This document shows positions 31,867 to 42,021 of a DNA stretch of 64,000 nucleotides, piece after piece; within the stretch, counting starts at the first letter, position 1; each line of letters opens with the position of its first letter. A model generated the notes under the pieces. The model saw only the letters and a program-made list of their open reading frames with translations. It made no database searches and was not told the DNA's origin. The DNA is from Isochrysis galbana (lineage: Eukaryota > Haptophyta > Isochrysidales > Isochrysidaceae): assembly GCA_018136815.1 (NCBI GenBank), contig CM030934.1, forward strand, positions 2,316,000 through 2,379,999, in the 5' to 3' direction. The translations under genes were made by a program, and so were the position numbers.

Positions 31867-32035
31867 CTATCAGTAAACTGATAGGGTCATGGAGCGCGCG
31901 CCGCCTCTCCCTCTCTCGCTGCCGCTGCGCCGCTGCCCTCGCCGCGATGGGGAGCAACCGCAACAATCAATAGCAACCGCGCAACAGCAGCAATAGCAAC
32001 CGCAGCAGTAACAACGGGGAGTGGTGCAACCGCCC
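31867..32035 (+). mobile_element. LINE-type 5' end (hairpin plus ORF1 start)
   Basis: The hairpin CTATCAG-TAAA-CTGATAG (31867-31884) is followed by GGTC and ATGGAGCGCGCGCCGCC (ATG at 31889). The stem differs in sequence from the 14473-14490 copy while pairing is kept. The frame soon becomes Gln-rich and stops. The rest of an element is not recognisable. Confidence 0.6.
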
Positions 32036-32245
32036 CGATGTACTTGGGTAATGGTGATTGAACGCTTTTCCATATATTGATGGTGATTGAACACCTGTGT
32101 CACGATAGGTGATGGAATTATGCATTTCCATATGTTGAAGCGTGATGGTGCGGTGATTGTGATTGTGATTGAGCAAGCGCGCGCTTTTCCACATGTGGGG
32201 TGATGGTGATTGAACGCTTTTCCACGGGTCCCTCCTTACATATGC

Positions 32246-32261
32246 TCTCTTGGGTGGTGGT
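32246..32261 (+). repeat. Target-site duplication, left copy (SINE copy 3)
   Basis: TCTCTTGGGTGGTGGT is identical to 32515-32530. Confidence 0.9.
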
Positions 32262-32514
32262 CAACCTCCTTTACAAGTGGGGGTCAACGAGGGCCTCGCG
32301 CCCCCCTCTCTCCATCGCGGACACCCCCCGGGGTGGGCCCGTACAATCAACCCCAGCCAGCGCCCCTGCCCTCTGGCAGGGGGCCTGGGCAATCAACACT
32401 CTGGCCCAGAGTCACGCGTCAAGGCGTACGAGCAGGTGCGCTGAGGGGCGGTGTCGTGATAGTACCGGGCTAGTGGGAGTAGTGGTACTAACGCTCAGTT
32501 GTTTATTATTATTA
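32262..32514 (+). mobile_element. SINE-like retroposon copy 3, internally deleted (253 bp)
   Basis: It keeps about 155 bases of the 5' end (GTGGGGGTCAACGAGGGC, the G-run/C-run stem and CTCTCTCCATCGCGG) and about 90 bases of the 3' end (GTGATAGTACCGGGCTAGTG, the closing GGTACTA and GCTCAGTTG(TTA)n). Some 660 internal bases are missing compared with copy 1. Exact 16-base duplications flank it. The deletion may predate insertion. Confidence 0.9.
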
Positions 32515-32530
32515 TCTCTTGGGTGGTGGT
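32515..32530 (+). repeat. Target-site duplication, right copy (SINE copy 3)
   Basis: TCTCTTGGGTGGTGGT, identical to 32246-32261. Confidence 0.9.
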
Positions 32531-32620
32531 GATTGAACGCTTCTCCATCTCTTGGGTGGTGGTGAGCTTGTCCGCTTTTCCATACGTGGGGTGATGGTGA
32601 TTGAACGCTTCTCGCCTAAT

Positions 32621-33144
32621 TGAGGAATGGATATGGCAGCTATGGCCTATCTCCACTCCCCTCGTTACGCAGTGGCACTAGCACTTAGCAGGGCCGGCCG
32701 CCAGAGGGTGCTAGTGGGTGGTACTGTGTACTGCGTGTTGCGCGCATGCCCTACGGGCTTAGTCAAGCGGATTAGCAGAGAGGCTGCATTCGAGCGGCCT
32801 GTGGTAAAGCTCTACTACTGCGTACACACTCGCGTTTGCGCAGAGTTCACGCCAACAAGCAAATGGAGGAGCACACGTGTGCCTTGGCGACTGAATGCCG
32901 CACGCATGGTGGCACAACATCGAGGCGCAGCAAGTGTGGCCGCACACGCGCGAAACGGAGCGGGCCGCGTCATTGATTTGCCGAGGGTACCCCGCGGCGA
33001 CCTGGGAATCTTCCCCATCCCCCTTCCCAAGCCTCAGGCGCGTGGGATCCCGAGAGAGCAGGTCTCACAACCGGTCATGTCATATGTGTCCGAATCTTCA
33101 ATCTGGTGGGCAGACGGGGAGAGCACGTCAGCCCGCCAGCCCCA
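32621..33144. other. Intergenic sequence, no gene recognised
   Basis: An open frame at 32627-33289 on the plus strand shows no family motif and runs antisense into the transporter's last exon. Confidence 0.45.
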
Positions 33145-35999
33145 TCACGGCTTGGTCGGAGGCAGCGAGAGCTCGAGGGGCAACATGCATACCTGGAAGC
33201 ACGTGTGCTCACACCCCACAGACTGGGCAATCGCCTGCGCATCGCGCAGCACTGCTGTCGAGTCGGCGCCGTGGCGAACAGTGAGATGAGCCCACATGTT
33301 CCGCTTAGTCCCGGAGAGTGCCCATACGTGGAGGTCGTGGATCCCAAGCACGTTCGGAATAGATCGGAGTTGGTTCTGTCGGTCGATGGGGAGCACGGTC
33401 GATTCGTGTAACTAGGCTCCTCGTGTGCACGCTTCCTTTCTGCGTGCCTGCGCTGTGAGTTGGGGCATGGCACACAGCTGTGGGAAGAGCGAAGCACTCA
33501 CTGCGACGTCTTCACAATCAACATCCAACGGCACACCCGCCATGAGCACGTGCGTCGCCTCCTTCATCGTGCCATACGTGGTGCACAACACTAGGAAAGA
33601 GAACAAGAAGGTGCACACTGGGTCGACGCGGTACCTGCCACGCCATGGGAGGCGGCGCGATCAGCAAGTGCTCCCACGGGCACAGGGGGCGACGAGCAGC
33701 TGCAATGAACGGAGGTACTATGCGGCTCACCAATATGAGATACCATTGTGATCGAGCCACCGGTCAGAAAACGCCCAGATGCACGCAGCGGCGATGCACA
33801 CGCCGACACTCTGCAAAATATCGCCTATGACATGGATCATCGCCGCACGGATTGCGATAGACGAGCCGGCTGCGACCCGGCAGGTGGGGTGAACGGAGTG
33901 ATAGGTAAGCCGTGAAGAAGAAAGGGCAATAGGGATGCACGAGGCACTGGATGTGAGCCAACGGGCGGCGAATGTGAACAATAGAGGCCGGGGAGTGGGG
34001 AGGGGGGGGGGGGGCGCCGACTTCCGCACCCGGGGTGGACTGTTGCCGCATCGTTTCTGGTGGCTTTTCGCCGTGTGAGTGATCATGCTTGCGATCGCAG
34101 GCCTCTGCGCCATCGTGGCCGTGACCGTGGCCGTGCTCGATGTCTGATGCTGCGGAGTGTCCATGCGCATGGGCCCCCATCAAAGGGGCCGCCGAGCTAT
34201 GTGCATGCTCATGACCGTGCCCATCGTCATGTCCATGGCCATGCCCACCGCCATGGCCATGACCAGCGCCATGGTCAATCCCACCGCCATGGTCGTGCTC
34301 GTCGCCATGGCCGTGCTCGTGCCCACCATCGCCGTCGTGGCTATGCTCGTGTCCACTCCCGCCCCCGTCCGCGTGAGCGTGCTGCACCGACAGTGGGGCC
34401 GCTGCCTTCTTGGGCTTAGAAAAGTGGCCGTGGCTGTGCCCATGCCCGTGGACATGGCCATGACCATCGCCCCCGCCCTCGAAGCCGTGTCCTAACACGA
34501 ACTGCAGCGCGGAAGAGTGCGGGGAAGGGGTGGGAGACACAGAGATTTGGGAGGTGGAGCGACGGTCGACGAACGCACAATGCTCCTTGAACTCAGCCGC
34601 ACATCATGGGGGCGGCCGGCACGCCCGTGGGCACGCGGACACGCTCGGTTGAGTGCTCACCATTAGGACGGCATTCATCCCCACTCCCACCAGCGAGACC
34701 CAGAACATGATCCTGCCGTCGACCTTCTCTGGGTTCATGAGGCGGTTGCAAGCCTCGTAGAGGAGGATGCCCGTCATCAGCCAGACAATGGATATCGATA
34801 CCATAGCGCCTAGCACCTGCACCCGTCGTCAAGTAGGGGTTTGCGTGAGGGTCGCGGGCCCGCAGCCTATTGCGGATGGAAACGAGGCGAGGTCCGAACC
34901 AGCACACGAGGGACGCAGGGTGCCTCATAGACGGGCGGCCGGCTGGCTCGCACCTCCGCGATGTGGTATCCAAAGGAGTAGCGCGGGTCGGCTGCGCGCG
35001 AGGTGAGAAAGATGGAGAAGACGCCCACGAGGAAGCCGGCAATATCGGAGAGCATGTGCGCAGCATCCGTGATGATGGCGAGCGAGTGGGCGAGGTAACC
35101 TCCCACCTGTCGGTCGGCGCGAAGCCGCAGCAGTGGCTCAGAACGCGCTAGACGAAGAGAAGCGGAGACGGGTGGGGCAAGGGTGGTTTGGGGCCAGTGA
35201 TGAATGAGGGCGTGGGGTGGCAGCCGGGTAATATAGCAGAGCGTGAGGGCGATCAGAGCGCCGCAGGGCTCAGTAGTGCACGGGGGGGCATGGAAGCGCG
35301 CAATAGATGGAGATGGGGGCCAGTGGCTCCGAGCGTGTGTAGCTCATGGTCGTAAAGTCACCCCAACGGGGAGCAGAGAGGGGCTGGCGCCCACCATCGT
35401 CCGAATCCCTTCAGGAGATTGCCAGCGCTCAACAACAAGTTTGTGGAATGCGCGCGAGGTTCAGGGAATCAGAGGCGGGGGTGGGAGAGGAGAGTGTGCT
35501 GAGGGCGTGGCTGCGTGCTCGTCCCCATGAAGCAGAAGAGCGAGAGCAGGGCTCAAGGGAGGAATGGGATATGTTCAAGAGCAGGTGAATGTGCAAGGAG
35601 AGCGCACGGGCTGGAATGCGCCGTGGATGAGGGGCCTTGCAGGCTGTGGAGGAAGGGGATGGGTCGTGGGACCGAGGGAGGCGTGGGGAGATTGGGATTG
35701 GGGGGGGGGGGGGCGTGAGAGGTGTGTGTGAGGAGCGGTGGGGGGGGGAGGGGAAGCCGTGGTGGAGCTGTAGGGGAGAAAGAAACCGGGGTGGAGGACG
35801 GGAGGGGGTGGGGGTGGGGGTGGGGGGGATGGTTGATGGGAATAGCAGCGCTCACGATCTCGGCTAGCATGAAGCAGAAGCAGAGGGCGGTGCCGATGAG
35901 GAGCTTCCGCTTTGCGAGGGCCGCAGCGGCCTGCTGTGTGGTGCCTTCCTCTTCCTTTGGCACGAGGGGCGCCGAGAGCGCCTTGGGAGAGTGGTACAT
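33145..35999 (-). CDS. CDF/ZnT-family zinc transporter with a long His-rich loop
   Basis: Exons on the minus strand are 35999-35856, 35106-34954, 34816-34661, 34501-34030, 33869-33731, 33634-33502 and 33375-33145, giving 475 residues. The first metal-site helix is in GGYLAHSLAIITDAAHMLSD (H-x3-D). SFGYHIAEV and VLGAMVSISIVWL follow. A loop of about 130 residues after LGHGF is packed with HGH and HDH repeats. The second site is AAMIHVIGDILQSVGV (H-x3-D). The cytosolic C-domain has IPNVLGIHDLHVWALSG and GCEHTCFQ. CDF proteins exchange zinc for protons to move it out of the cytosol into vesicles or out of the cell. All six joins reproduce conserved family sequence. The 5' flank on the coding strand holds a run of 26 C (36046-36021) just before the ATG. 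Confidence 0.93.
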
Positions 36000-36000
36000 T

Positions 36001-36710
36001 TGGGTGGGGGGAGGGGAGTTGGGGGGGGGGGGGGGGGGGGGGGGGGAGGAGAGGGAGAAGAGGGGGGAGAGGGAAGAGAGAGGAGAGAGAAGAGAGAAGA
36101 GAGAAGAGAGCACGCGCTCCCTCCCCAACCCCACACCCCTCCGCCCCCCTCTCTCTCTCCCTCCTCCCCCTCTCTCTCTCTTCTCCCTCTCTCTCTCTCT
36201 CTCTCATCTTCTCTCTCTCCCTCTCGTCCACTATAATACTCTGTCTTCTATTCCTCCCGCGAGCTCTCCTACGATTTCGAAGTTTTGTTCGTTTCCTTTC
36301 TCCTCTTCTTCTCGTCTACAACTCTCTGTCTCTCCCCTTCCCCCCTCCCCTCCCCCACCCCCTCTCTTTCTTTTCTCCTGCTCTCTCGAGGTAGTACTCT
36401 CTCTTCTCCCGCCCTCTTCACGGTCCCTCTCTCTCTTCTCCTCTCTCTCCGCTTCCGTCCCTCTCCCGCCCTCTCTCCCCCTCTTTCCTCTTCTTCCCAC
36501 GCTTTTCCCTCTCTCCAAGAGGCCGTCCCTCTCGACTCTCTCTCTCCCCCCCGTGCCCTCGTTCCACTCGCCTCCTCCTCCACGGTCCCGCTCCCCCTTT
36601 TCTTACTTCTCCCCCGCCTTTCTTTCTCTTCCCATTCCTCCATCTCTGGTGCCTCGCGCTCTCTCTCTCTCCCGCCCCCCTCTCTCTCTGCCACCCGCCA
36701 TGCAGCAGTG
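36001..36710. repeat. Poly-G run, GA block and long polypyrimidine tract
   Basis: A run of 26 G lies at 36021-36046, then GA-rich sequence to 36110. After a switch, the plus strand is C/T-rich at 36130-36700. The GA block faces the minus-strand transporter and the CT block faces plus-strand genes, so it could be a divergent promoter region. No gene is recognised inside. Confidence 0.7.
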
Positions 36711-37938
36711 AGCACGCTTTGGGGAAAGCTCACTGAAGCCCTCGTAGAACGTAAAGTAGAGGGCCTTCAATTGTAAACTTGCAACTTGTACAAAAGACAC
36801 AAGGGCACAAGGGTGGGTGTCGCGGCTTGGGCTCGGCCAGGTTTTTGCGAATCTTTAAAAATTGGGTTGGCTCGAAGAAAACACAATGACCGAAACTTGG
36901 GCGGGAAGCCAAGTCGACAACGCGAAATTTGGGGTCGCTGGGCGGGGCGCTGGCGCCGGCGCTGGCGCCGGCGGGCCGGCGGGGCGCGGGGCGAGGGGAG
37001 AGGGGAAGAGGGAGAGGGAGAGATGAGAGGAGGGGAGAGGGGAGGGGAGGGGGGAGGGGGGAGGTGGCGGTGGAGGGGCGAGCGAGACGTCAGGATGCGT
37101 AAGCGGTCTCGACTTGTCGGCACCTAACACCTCGCCCGTTGCCGAGGGGCGGTGGCGCGGTGGCCGGTGGGCCGGTGGGCCGGTGGGCCGGTGGGCCTCG
37201 AACCTTCGAAGCCTCGTTGGGGCGTCGTGGCGGCGGGGGGCTGAGGCCCCTCCCGAGCCAGAGGTTCCACTTCATACTGCATGCAGAGAACAGCCGTTTG
37301 TATTCTATATGAAGGAGGGTGTGGGTGTGGGCTGTCGGCGTGAGTGTGTGCTGTGCGCCGCCTTCGCGTTTGCGTTTTCGTGGCTCGTGCCCTGCTCGCA
37401 TATGCGTATGCGTATGCGTATGCGCTAGAGGGGGTTTTGTTTTTGTACCATGCCTACTAGCTACTAGCTACTAGCTACCATTACCATGGAAGGAAAAGAG
37501 AACGAAAAGAAAAGAGGTTGTATTATGTGCTTGTTTCCCACCCTCCACCCTTTTGAAGCTTAAAGCAAGCTTATTTGCTAGTCACTTTGTTCATTGGGCC
37601 TAATCTCAAAATTGACTTTTTTTACCCCCTAGCCCTAGCCCCTAGGTTAGACCGGCCTACACAACCGGGTTGTTCGGCCATCCAAGGGCCAAGGGTGGGG
37701 GAGAATGTCCCTCAGAGTCCCGTGAGAGCTTGGGGGCTACGGGCGGGTGGCGAGCAGTTGACAAAAGAAAGTGTGGAAGCTCCAATTTTGGCGCTTCGGC
37801 AGTAAGGAATTAATGGTTAATGGTGCACCCTTACTTACTGTTTACTGTCGCCTGGTACCAAGTACCAACACGACAAATTGTAAACTGATTAGAGTAGAGG
37901 ATATTTTCGTCTCCCTGTTCGGTGCCTCGCGCGGCTGG
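36711..37938. other. Intergenic sequence with short repeats
   Basis: It contains T-rich repeat copy D (about 36835-36935), a GGTGGGCC-type 10-base repeat at about 37155-37200 and a (GCGTAT)n hexamer at 37398-37424. Repeated CTACTAGCTA occurs at 37452-37477. No gene is recognised. Confidence 0.5.
36835..36935 (+). repeat. T-rich dispersed repeat, copy D
   Basis: GGCCAGGTTTTTGCGAAT, AAAATTGGGTTGGCTCGA and CGAAACTTGGGCGGGAAGCC are, in reverse complement, the same words in the same order as copy B at 39865-39975. Confidence 0.55.
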
Positions 37939-38814
37939 ATGGTGGCGCTGCTGCTGCTGGGCGTGGCGGGGCTTCTCGGCCGTCGGGCGGTGGTGTGCGC
38001 TGTAGGCGGGGTGGCGCTCTGGCGGCCTTCGCCCTCGATCGCACTTGTTGACTGCATGGCCGACTGCGAGGCCAACTGCAACCGCCTGGCGCCGCGGAGC
38101 GGACGGTACTGTTTCGATTCATGTGAATGACAGCACGCTAAAACCCCTTCGGATCTCTTTCTCCTGCCTCTGCCGCCTCGTACGAAGCCCACAGAAGACG
38201 CCGTCGCACCCCTTGGCCGCTCCTTCGTGAAGAGCATACTCCCTCCTCCAAACCCTACTGACGATGGCTCCTCGGTGCCACCTTCACCCACCTCAACCGA
38301 GAGCGTGCTGGTTGGTCGACAGGCGGGTGCCTCGTGTGGCCAGTCTCACACCTCGGCCTCGTGATCAAGGGCGCGGGTCCATTGGCGGGCAGCGCCCCGA
38401 CTGCCGCCGCATATGCCCCACTTGCTTTCTTGCATCTTTCCTCCTCCGTCCCCTGTGGGTGCAAAGTCACCCCCTGCTGCCTCTCCACTACCGATTCGTT
38501 GTAGGCTCTCTGACCACTTTCCCTCCACCGGTGGTGCAGGCGTCGAGTATTGCGAGCAGGCGGACCGGCGGGACGGGCTGTCGGGCTCGGTGTCTAACGA
38601 CGGCGCCGAGATTGGCTGGGCCTCGGCGTACGATCCCCTCCGCTTCATCCCGGGCAAGCAGCCCAAAGGAGTGGTGTATGGCTCAGACCGGCCGCCCGCG
38701 CTCCCGCTGCCAGAGCTTGCGCCCACGCTGCGCAAAGCGGTCACGGGGGGGGCGCGGCCGAATGGAGGGCCTGCCTCGGTCGAGGCGCTTGGTGGGGTGC
38801 GCCCACGCGACTGA
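37939..38814 (+). CDS. Cys-rich protein with DRxDGLSGSVS signature, possibly plastid-targeted
   Basis: Exons 37939-38122 and 38540-38814 give 152 residues. The N-terminus is strongly hydrophobic (VALLLLGVAGLLGRRAVV), like a signal peptide. A Cys array follows: CMADCEANC, then YCFDSC, then VEYCEQADRRDGLSGSVS. After that come GAEIGW and KGVVYGSDRPPALPLP. The join (T|GTGAATG...GTGCAG|GC) restores a Cys and keeps Cys spacing regular. I recall conserved plant and algal proteins of unknown function with a similar YC-x3-C-x2-YC-x3-DR-x-DGLSGSVS block, but cannot name the family. The start is uncertain: the frame is open upstream to 37771. Confidence 0.55.
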
Positions 38815-39414
38815 GCTCCATGACTCGCGTCAAGCTCTGTCTGGCGCAACCGGAGCGCATTGCATCATGACATGTTTCCTCTTGCTCCGTGATTAGCCAC
38901 GCAATACCGGGCAGGTGCTGCACGGTGGTATTGCGCTGCGTGTAGCGATACGAGCGACGAACTAGCCCGACTTGCGGCGACGGGCAATTACGTCCGGTGC
39001 AAATGGCTCTCCTGATATCTTTTGTTGTGAGGCCATACTCCCATACGTTGTCCGCTCTCAGGACCCCGTGACTTGAGCTTGCCGATTGTGCAGCGCTCCA
39101 CTATCTTGCATCTTGGCATGCTACTCCTTCCCATTCGCCTCTCTCGTCTCCCGGCGATCCGTGTCATCCCCCGACTCCCCATCACCTGTGCTTGCGCTCG
39201 CTTGACAGCTTCTAATGCAGCAATGAGGCGGGCGCCGGGTGATATCCATCATCTTGCCGTCATCTGGAAATAGGTAGAATATTCGATGGCCGATGGCGAT
39301 TATGGCACAACGTCATGCTGGCTACCTACGGTCTAGTGGGTTGTGGAATCGGAATTTATTCATTGAAAAAACCTTGAAGGTGTAAGGTGTGTCGGCTACT
39401 CGCTACTCGCTACC
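38815..39414. other. Intergenic sequence, no gene recognised
   Basis: Nothing identifiable on either strand. Confidence 0.5.
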
Positions 39415-39478
39415 AAGAAAACCTATTTTTATAAGTGAGGGTCAATGGTCAATGGGGGCCTCGCGCCCCCCTCACTTG
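39415..39478 (+). mobile_element. SINE-like retroposon, 5' fragment
   Basis: ACCTATTTTTATAAGTG, then GGGTCAATGGTCAATGGGGG and CCTCGCGCCCCCCTC match the first 60 bases of copy 1, with an 8-base duplication of GGTCAATG. Nothing further of the element follows. Confidence 0.7.
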
Positions 39479-40560
39479 TCGGAGCGAAGCTCGTTTCCTC
39501 TTTGGAAAGCCGAGCCACGAGGGCGCACCGGCGGCTAGCGCGGCGCATGGTTTATCCGGGGAGCCCGGAACGGGCTCATCGGGAGAACGGGGAAGGCCAA
39601 GGACGGGCATTTGAAATGGACGGGAAAGGGGCGCGGAACGCGAATCGGAGAGACGGAGGGCGTAGGAAAGGGCGCGGCGAGCAGCGAGCAGGTACCGCTT
39701 GTTTTGGATTCGTAGGGACTCGTCGTATACTCGAAAAGGTTACTCGGAAGACTCGGGGCTTGGGGGTACTCAGGGGGCTGCAGGTCACCAACAGGCGCTA
39801 CAGTGGGTAACCCCCCCCCCCTCTCCGCCGCGCCTCGCCTTTTCGCCTGTTCGCGGGAGCGTAGCCCAAATTTCGTTGTGGTTTCCCACCCAACACCCAA
39901 ATTTCGTGCACATTTTTTTTCGTTGAGCGAGCCCAAATTTTGCAAAACATTCGCGAAAACCTGGCCGGGGCCAAAAGCTGATGTGAGTCCTGACGATGTG
40001 AGTACCAGTTCAGGAGCCACTGCAACTGTAAGATGACTTACATCCTGACGCCTGACGGACCAACAAGGGACATAAGGGCCGTCGCAAGGGGCCGTCGGAG
40101 TCGCCTTTTGACCGGCAAAGAGGGCCTCTCCCCCGATGGCGCCAACCCATCTCGCGCCTCTTTTTTTTGAATGGGCGGCAGAGGCCATCGGACCGCACCG
40201 GTCGGGGGGGGGGCTCCCCCCTTCGGCCGGAGCTCCGAGGGATAGGGCTGGAATATATAATAAAGGAGCGATGGGGAAGGAATAAATCGAGGGGGGGGGG
40301 GAGGGACGGGGCGAGGGAGTCGAGGTAGAGAAACGGTGCTGCACCAGATGTGGGTGCGAGGTCGAGAGAGGACAGCGTGAGGTTTATTAGAGGAGAGGGA
40401 GGTGGAAGAGAGAAGAGGACACACCGCCCGTGCTGGACGGCGAGCGCGACCGTCAGCGCTGGAGAAGGAGAGTATAGTAGAGAACCAGAGGGACAGGTCG
40501 ATATTACTTATATAAGTGGGGCGGAGATAAAGAATATCAAGAAGACGGCTGACCGTCGGT
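39479..40560. other. Intergenic sequence, unassigned frames
   Basis: A 269-codon minus-strand frame (39535-40344) spans the T-rich repeat and resembles no family. No gene is supported. Confidence 0.4.
39865..39975 (-). repeat. T-rich dispersed repeat, copy B
   Basis: GCCCAAATTTCG, ACACCCAAATTTCGTGCACA, an eight-T run followed by CGTTGAGCGAGC, CCAAATTTTGCAAAACATT and CGCGAAAACCTGGCCGGGGC occur in this order. Copies C and D share the order. Confidence 0.6.
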
Positions 40561-40585
40561 CGGTTCGAGAGCGAGAGGAGAGAGA

Positions 40586-40636
<51 letters not shown>

Positions 40637-40895
40637 CGTCGGCCGCCCGACCCAGAGAGAGCAGAGGGAGAAGAAGGGGGGGGAGGAGGAGGGGAAGAGG
40701 GAGAGAGAGGGAGGGAGGGAGAGCGGGGGAGTGAGGAGCAAGTGTGTGGGTGAGAGGGAGGGAGGAAAGGGGGAGGAAGGGGAGGAAAAGGAAGCAAGGG
40801 GGAAGGAAGGGGAGGGACGGGGAAGGAGGAAGGGCAGTGCGCTGCAGAAGGGGGAAGAGTGGGCATCGGTCGGGTGCGAGGCTTGGCTCTCCTCG
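40560..40895 (+). repeat. GA-rich tract upstream of the CXXC gene
   Basis: (GA)n at 40589-40634 and GGGAGG/GGAAGG repeats to 40850. Unlike at most genes, the coding strand is purine-rich here. Confidence 0.85.
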
Positions 40896-42021
40896 ATGGT
40901 GGCGGTGCCTCTGGGAGAGGAGGAGGAGCCCACGCTCGAGTGTGCGGAGGAGCTCGACTGGCCCTCCCCTGAGCCAGTGAGGCCTTCTGTGGGAGAAGGC
41001 GTAGCCGAGGACGCTGCAGCGCTTCTTCTCATGATCTCGCAGAGCCAGCGCCCGCTGCCTGCCGCGCTCAAGGCCGAAGCCTCTGCTCAGCAGGTCTGGC
41101 TTGCACGCCCTCGCGGCTGGCGCGACACCACTGCACGGCGGAGATCAAGTGATGAGAGGCAGTGGCGCAGCAGGGCGGGTCTGCGCAGGCGGACGGACAG
41201 AGAGATGGGCAGGGGGGGGAAGTTCCTGGGGGGGTGGATCGCAGCTGGCTCGCTGAATGTAGATCGCAGCCACATAACGCTCCTCTCTGCACATCTTCTG
41301 CTCTCAGTGGAATCAGACCATGGAGTATTCTTCGCAGGCAGCCTCGCCGCAGACATTCGCATTGTCGGGCCAGCCATTTGATCAGAGCACCAGACCAATG
41401 AAGCGAGGAGTTGTAAAAGTGGATCGGGTTTTGCGTTGCGGTGCGCGCCACGCGCGCAAATGCGGTCATTGATGGTCGGGCTTGACTACTTGCCCGCGCC
41501 CTCCGTTCTCAGGCGGCTGTGAGGGATGTCGGCGAGCAGACTGTGGAAGATGTCCCAACTGTAAGGACAAACCAAAGTTTGGTGGCGCAGGGGTGAAAAA
41601 GCAAGCATGCCAGTATCGGAGATGTCTGCAGCCCACCCGCACGGGCTGTGGGCGCTGGACGTCACTATCAGCACAAGCCGTTATTGATGGCGACGGTGCG
41701 GCCATTGACTCTGATGAGCAAGACCTTTGCCGGTCAGGAGACGAGGCGTCGGCGGAGACGGCCTCAACTCCCGGCCCCGAATATGTCTCCCCACACTTCC
41801 CTGCGGCGTCACCAGAGCGGTCCGTCGAGGATGCTTCAGCTGCGGCTTCAAATGGCAAGCCTTTCGTCTCGTTTTCCATTCCTCCGCCGTATCATGCTGC
41901 CTCGCCGCGGGTGACACAGCCAGGAAGTGCCGGAGTGGAGGTTGCTGGATCGGAATCGGGTCGAGAAGTGCCTTACACGATGAGGGACATGGGCGCCACA
42001 GAGGGTCCAGACGCACAGTAG
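40896..42021 (+). CDS. CXXC-type zinc-finger protein
   Basis: Exons 40896-41093, 41308-41440 and 41513-42021 give 279 residues. Residues 1-66 are acidic. The middle exon is Gln/Ser-rich and ends [10 protein letters not shown]. The third supplies [19 protein letters not shown] and [10 protein letters not shown]. Joined, they rebuild a complete CXXC domain (two C-x2-C-x2-C-x4/5-C-x2-C-x2-C zinc knots, the KFGG loop and final RRC). In DNMT1, MLL and CFP1 this domain binds unmethylated CpG and recruits chromatin enzymes, so this is probably a nuclear CpG-binding factor. The tail (about 130 residues) is Ser/Pro/Ala-rich without a known domain. Donors are GTCTGG and GTGCGC. The first Cys of the domain comes from exon 2, which confirms that join. 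Confidence 0.85.

Larger units (their letters stand above)
32040..32620 (+). repeat. Degenerate minisatellite of about 35 bp
   Basis: Repeats of GTGATGGTGATTGAACGC followed by TTTTCCATA occur near 32048, 32078, 32200, 32528 and 32592, mixed with GATTGTGATTG and CTCTTGGGTGGTGGT words. It is interrupted by the SINE insertion at 32262-32514. No coding role is evident. Confidence 0.75.

Noticed and set aside
34060..34495. Plus-strand Met/Ala/Val- and His/Arg-rich frames opposite the transporter's His loop
   Set aside because: They are antisense shadows of the His-rich exon of the minus-strand CDF gene.
39535..40344. 269-codon minus-strand frame
   Set aside because: It crosses a dispersed repeat and simple sequence and resembles nothing. 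Length alone is weak evidence in GC-rich DNA.
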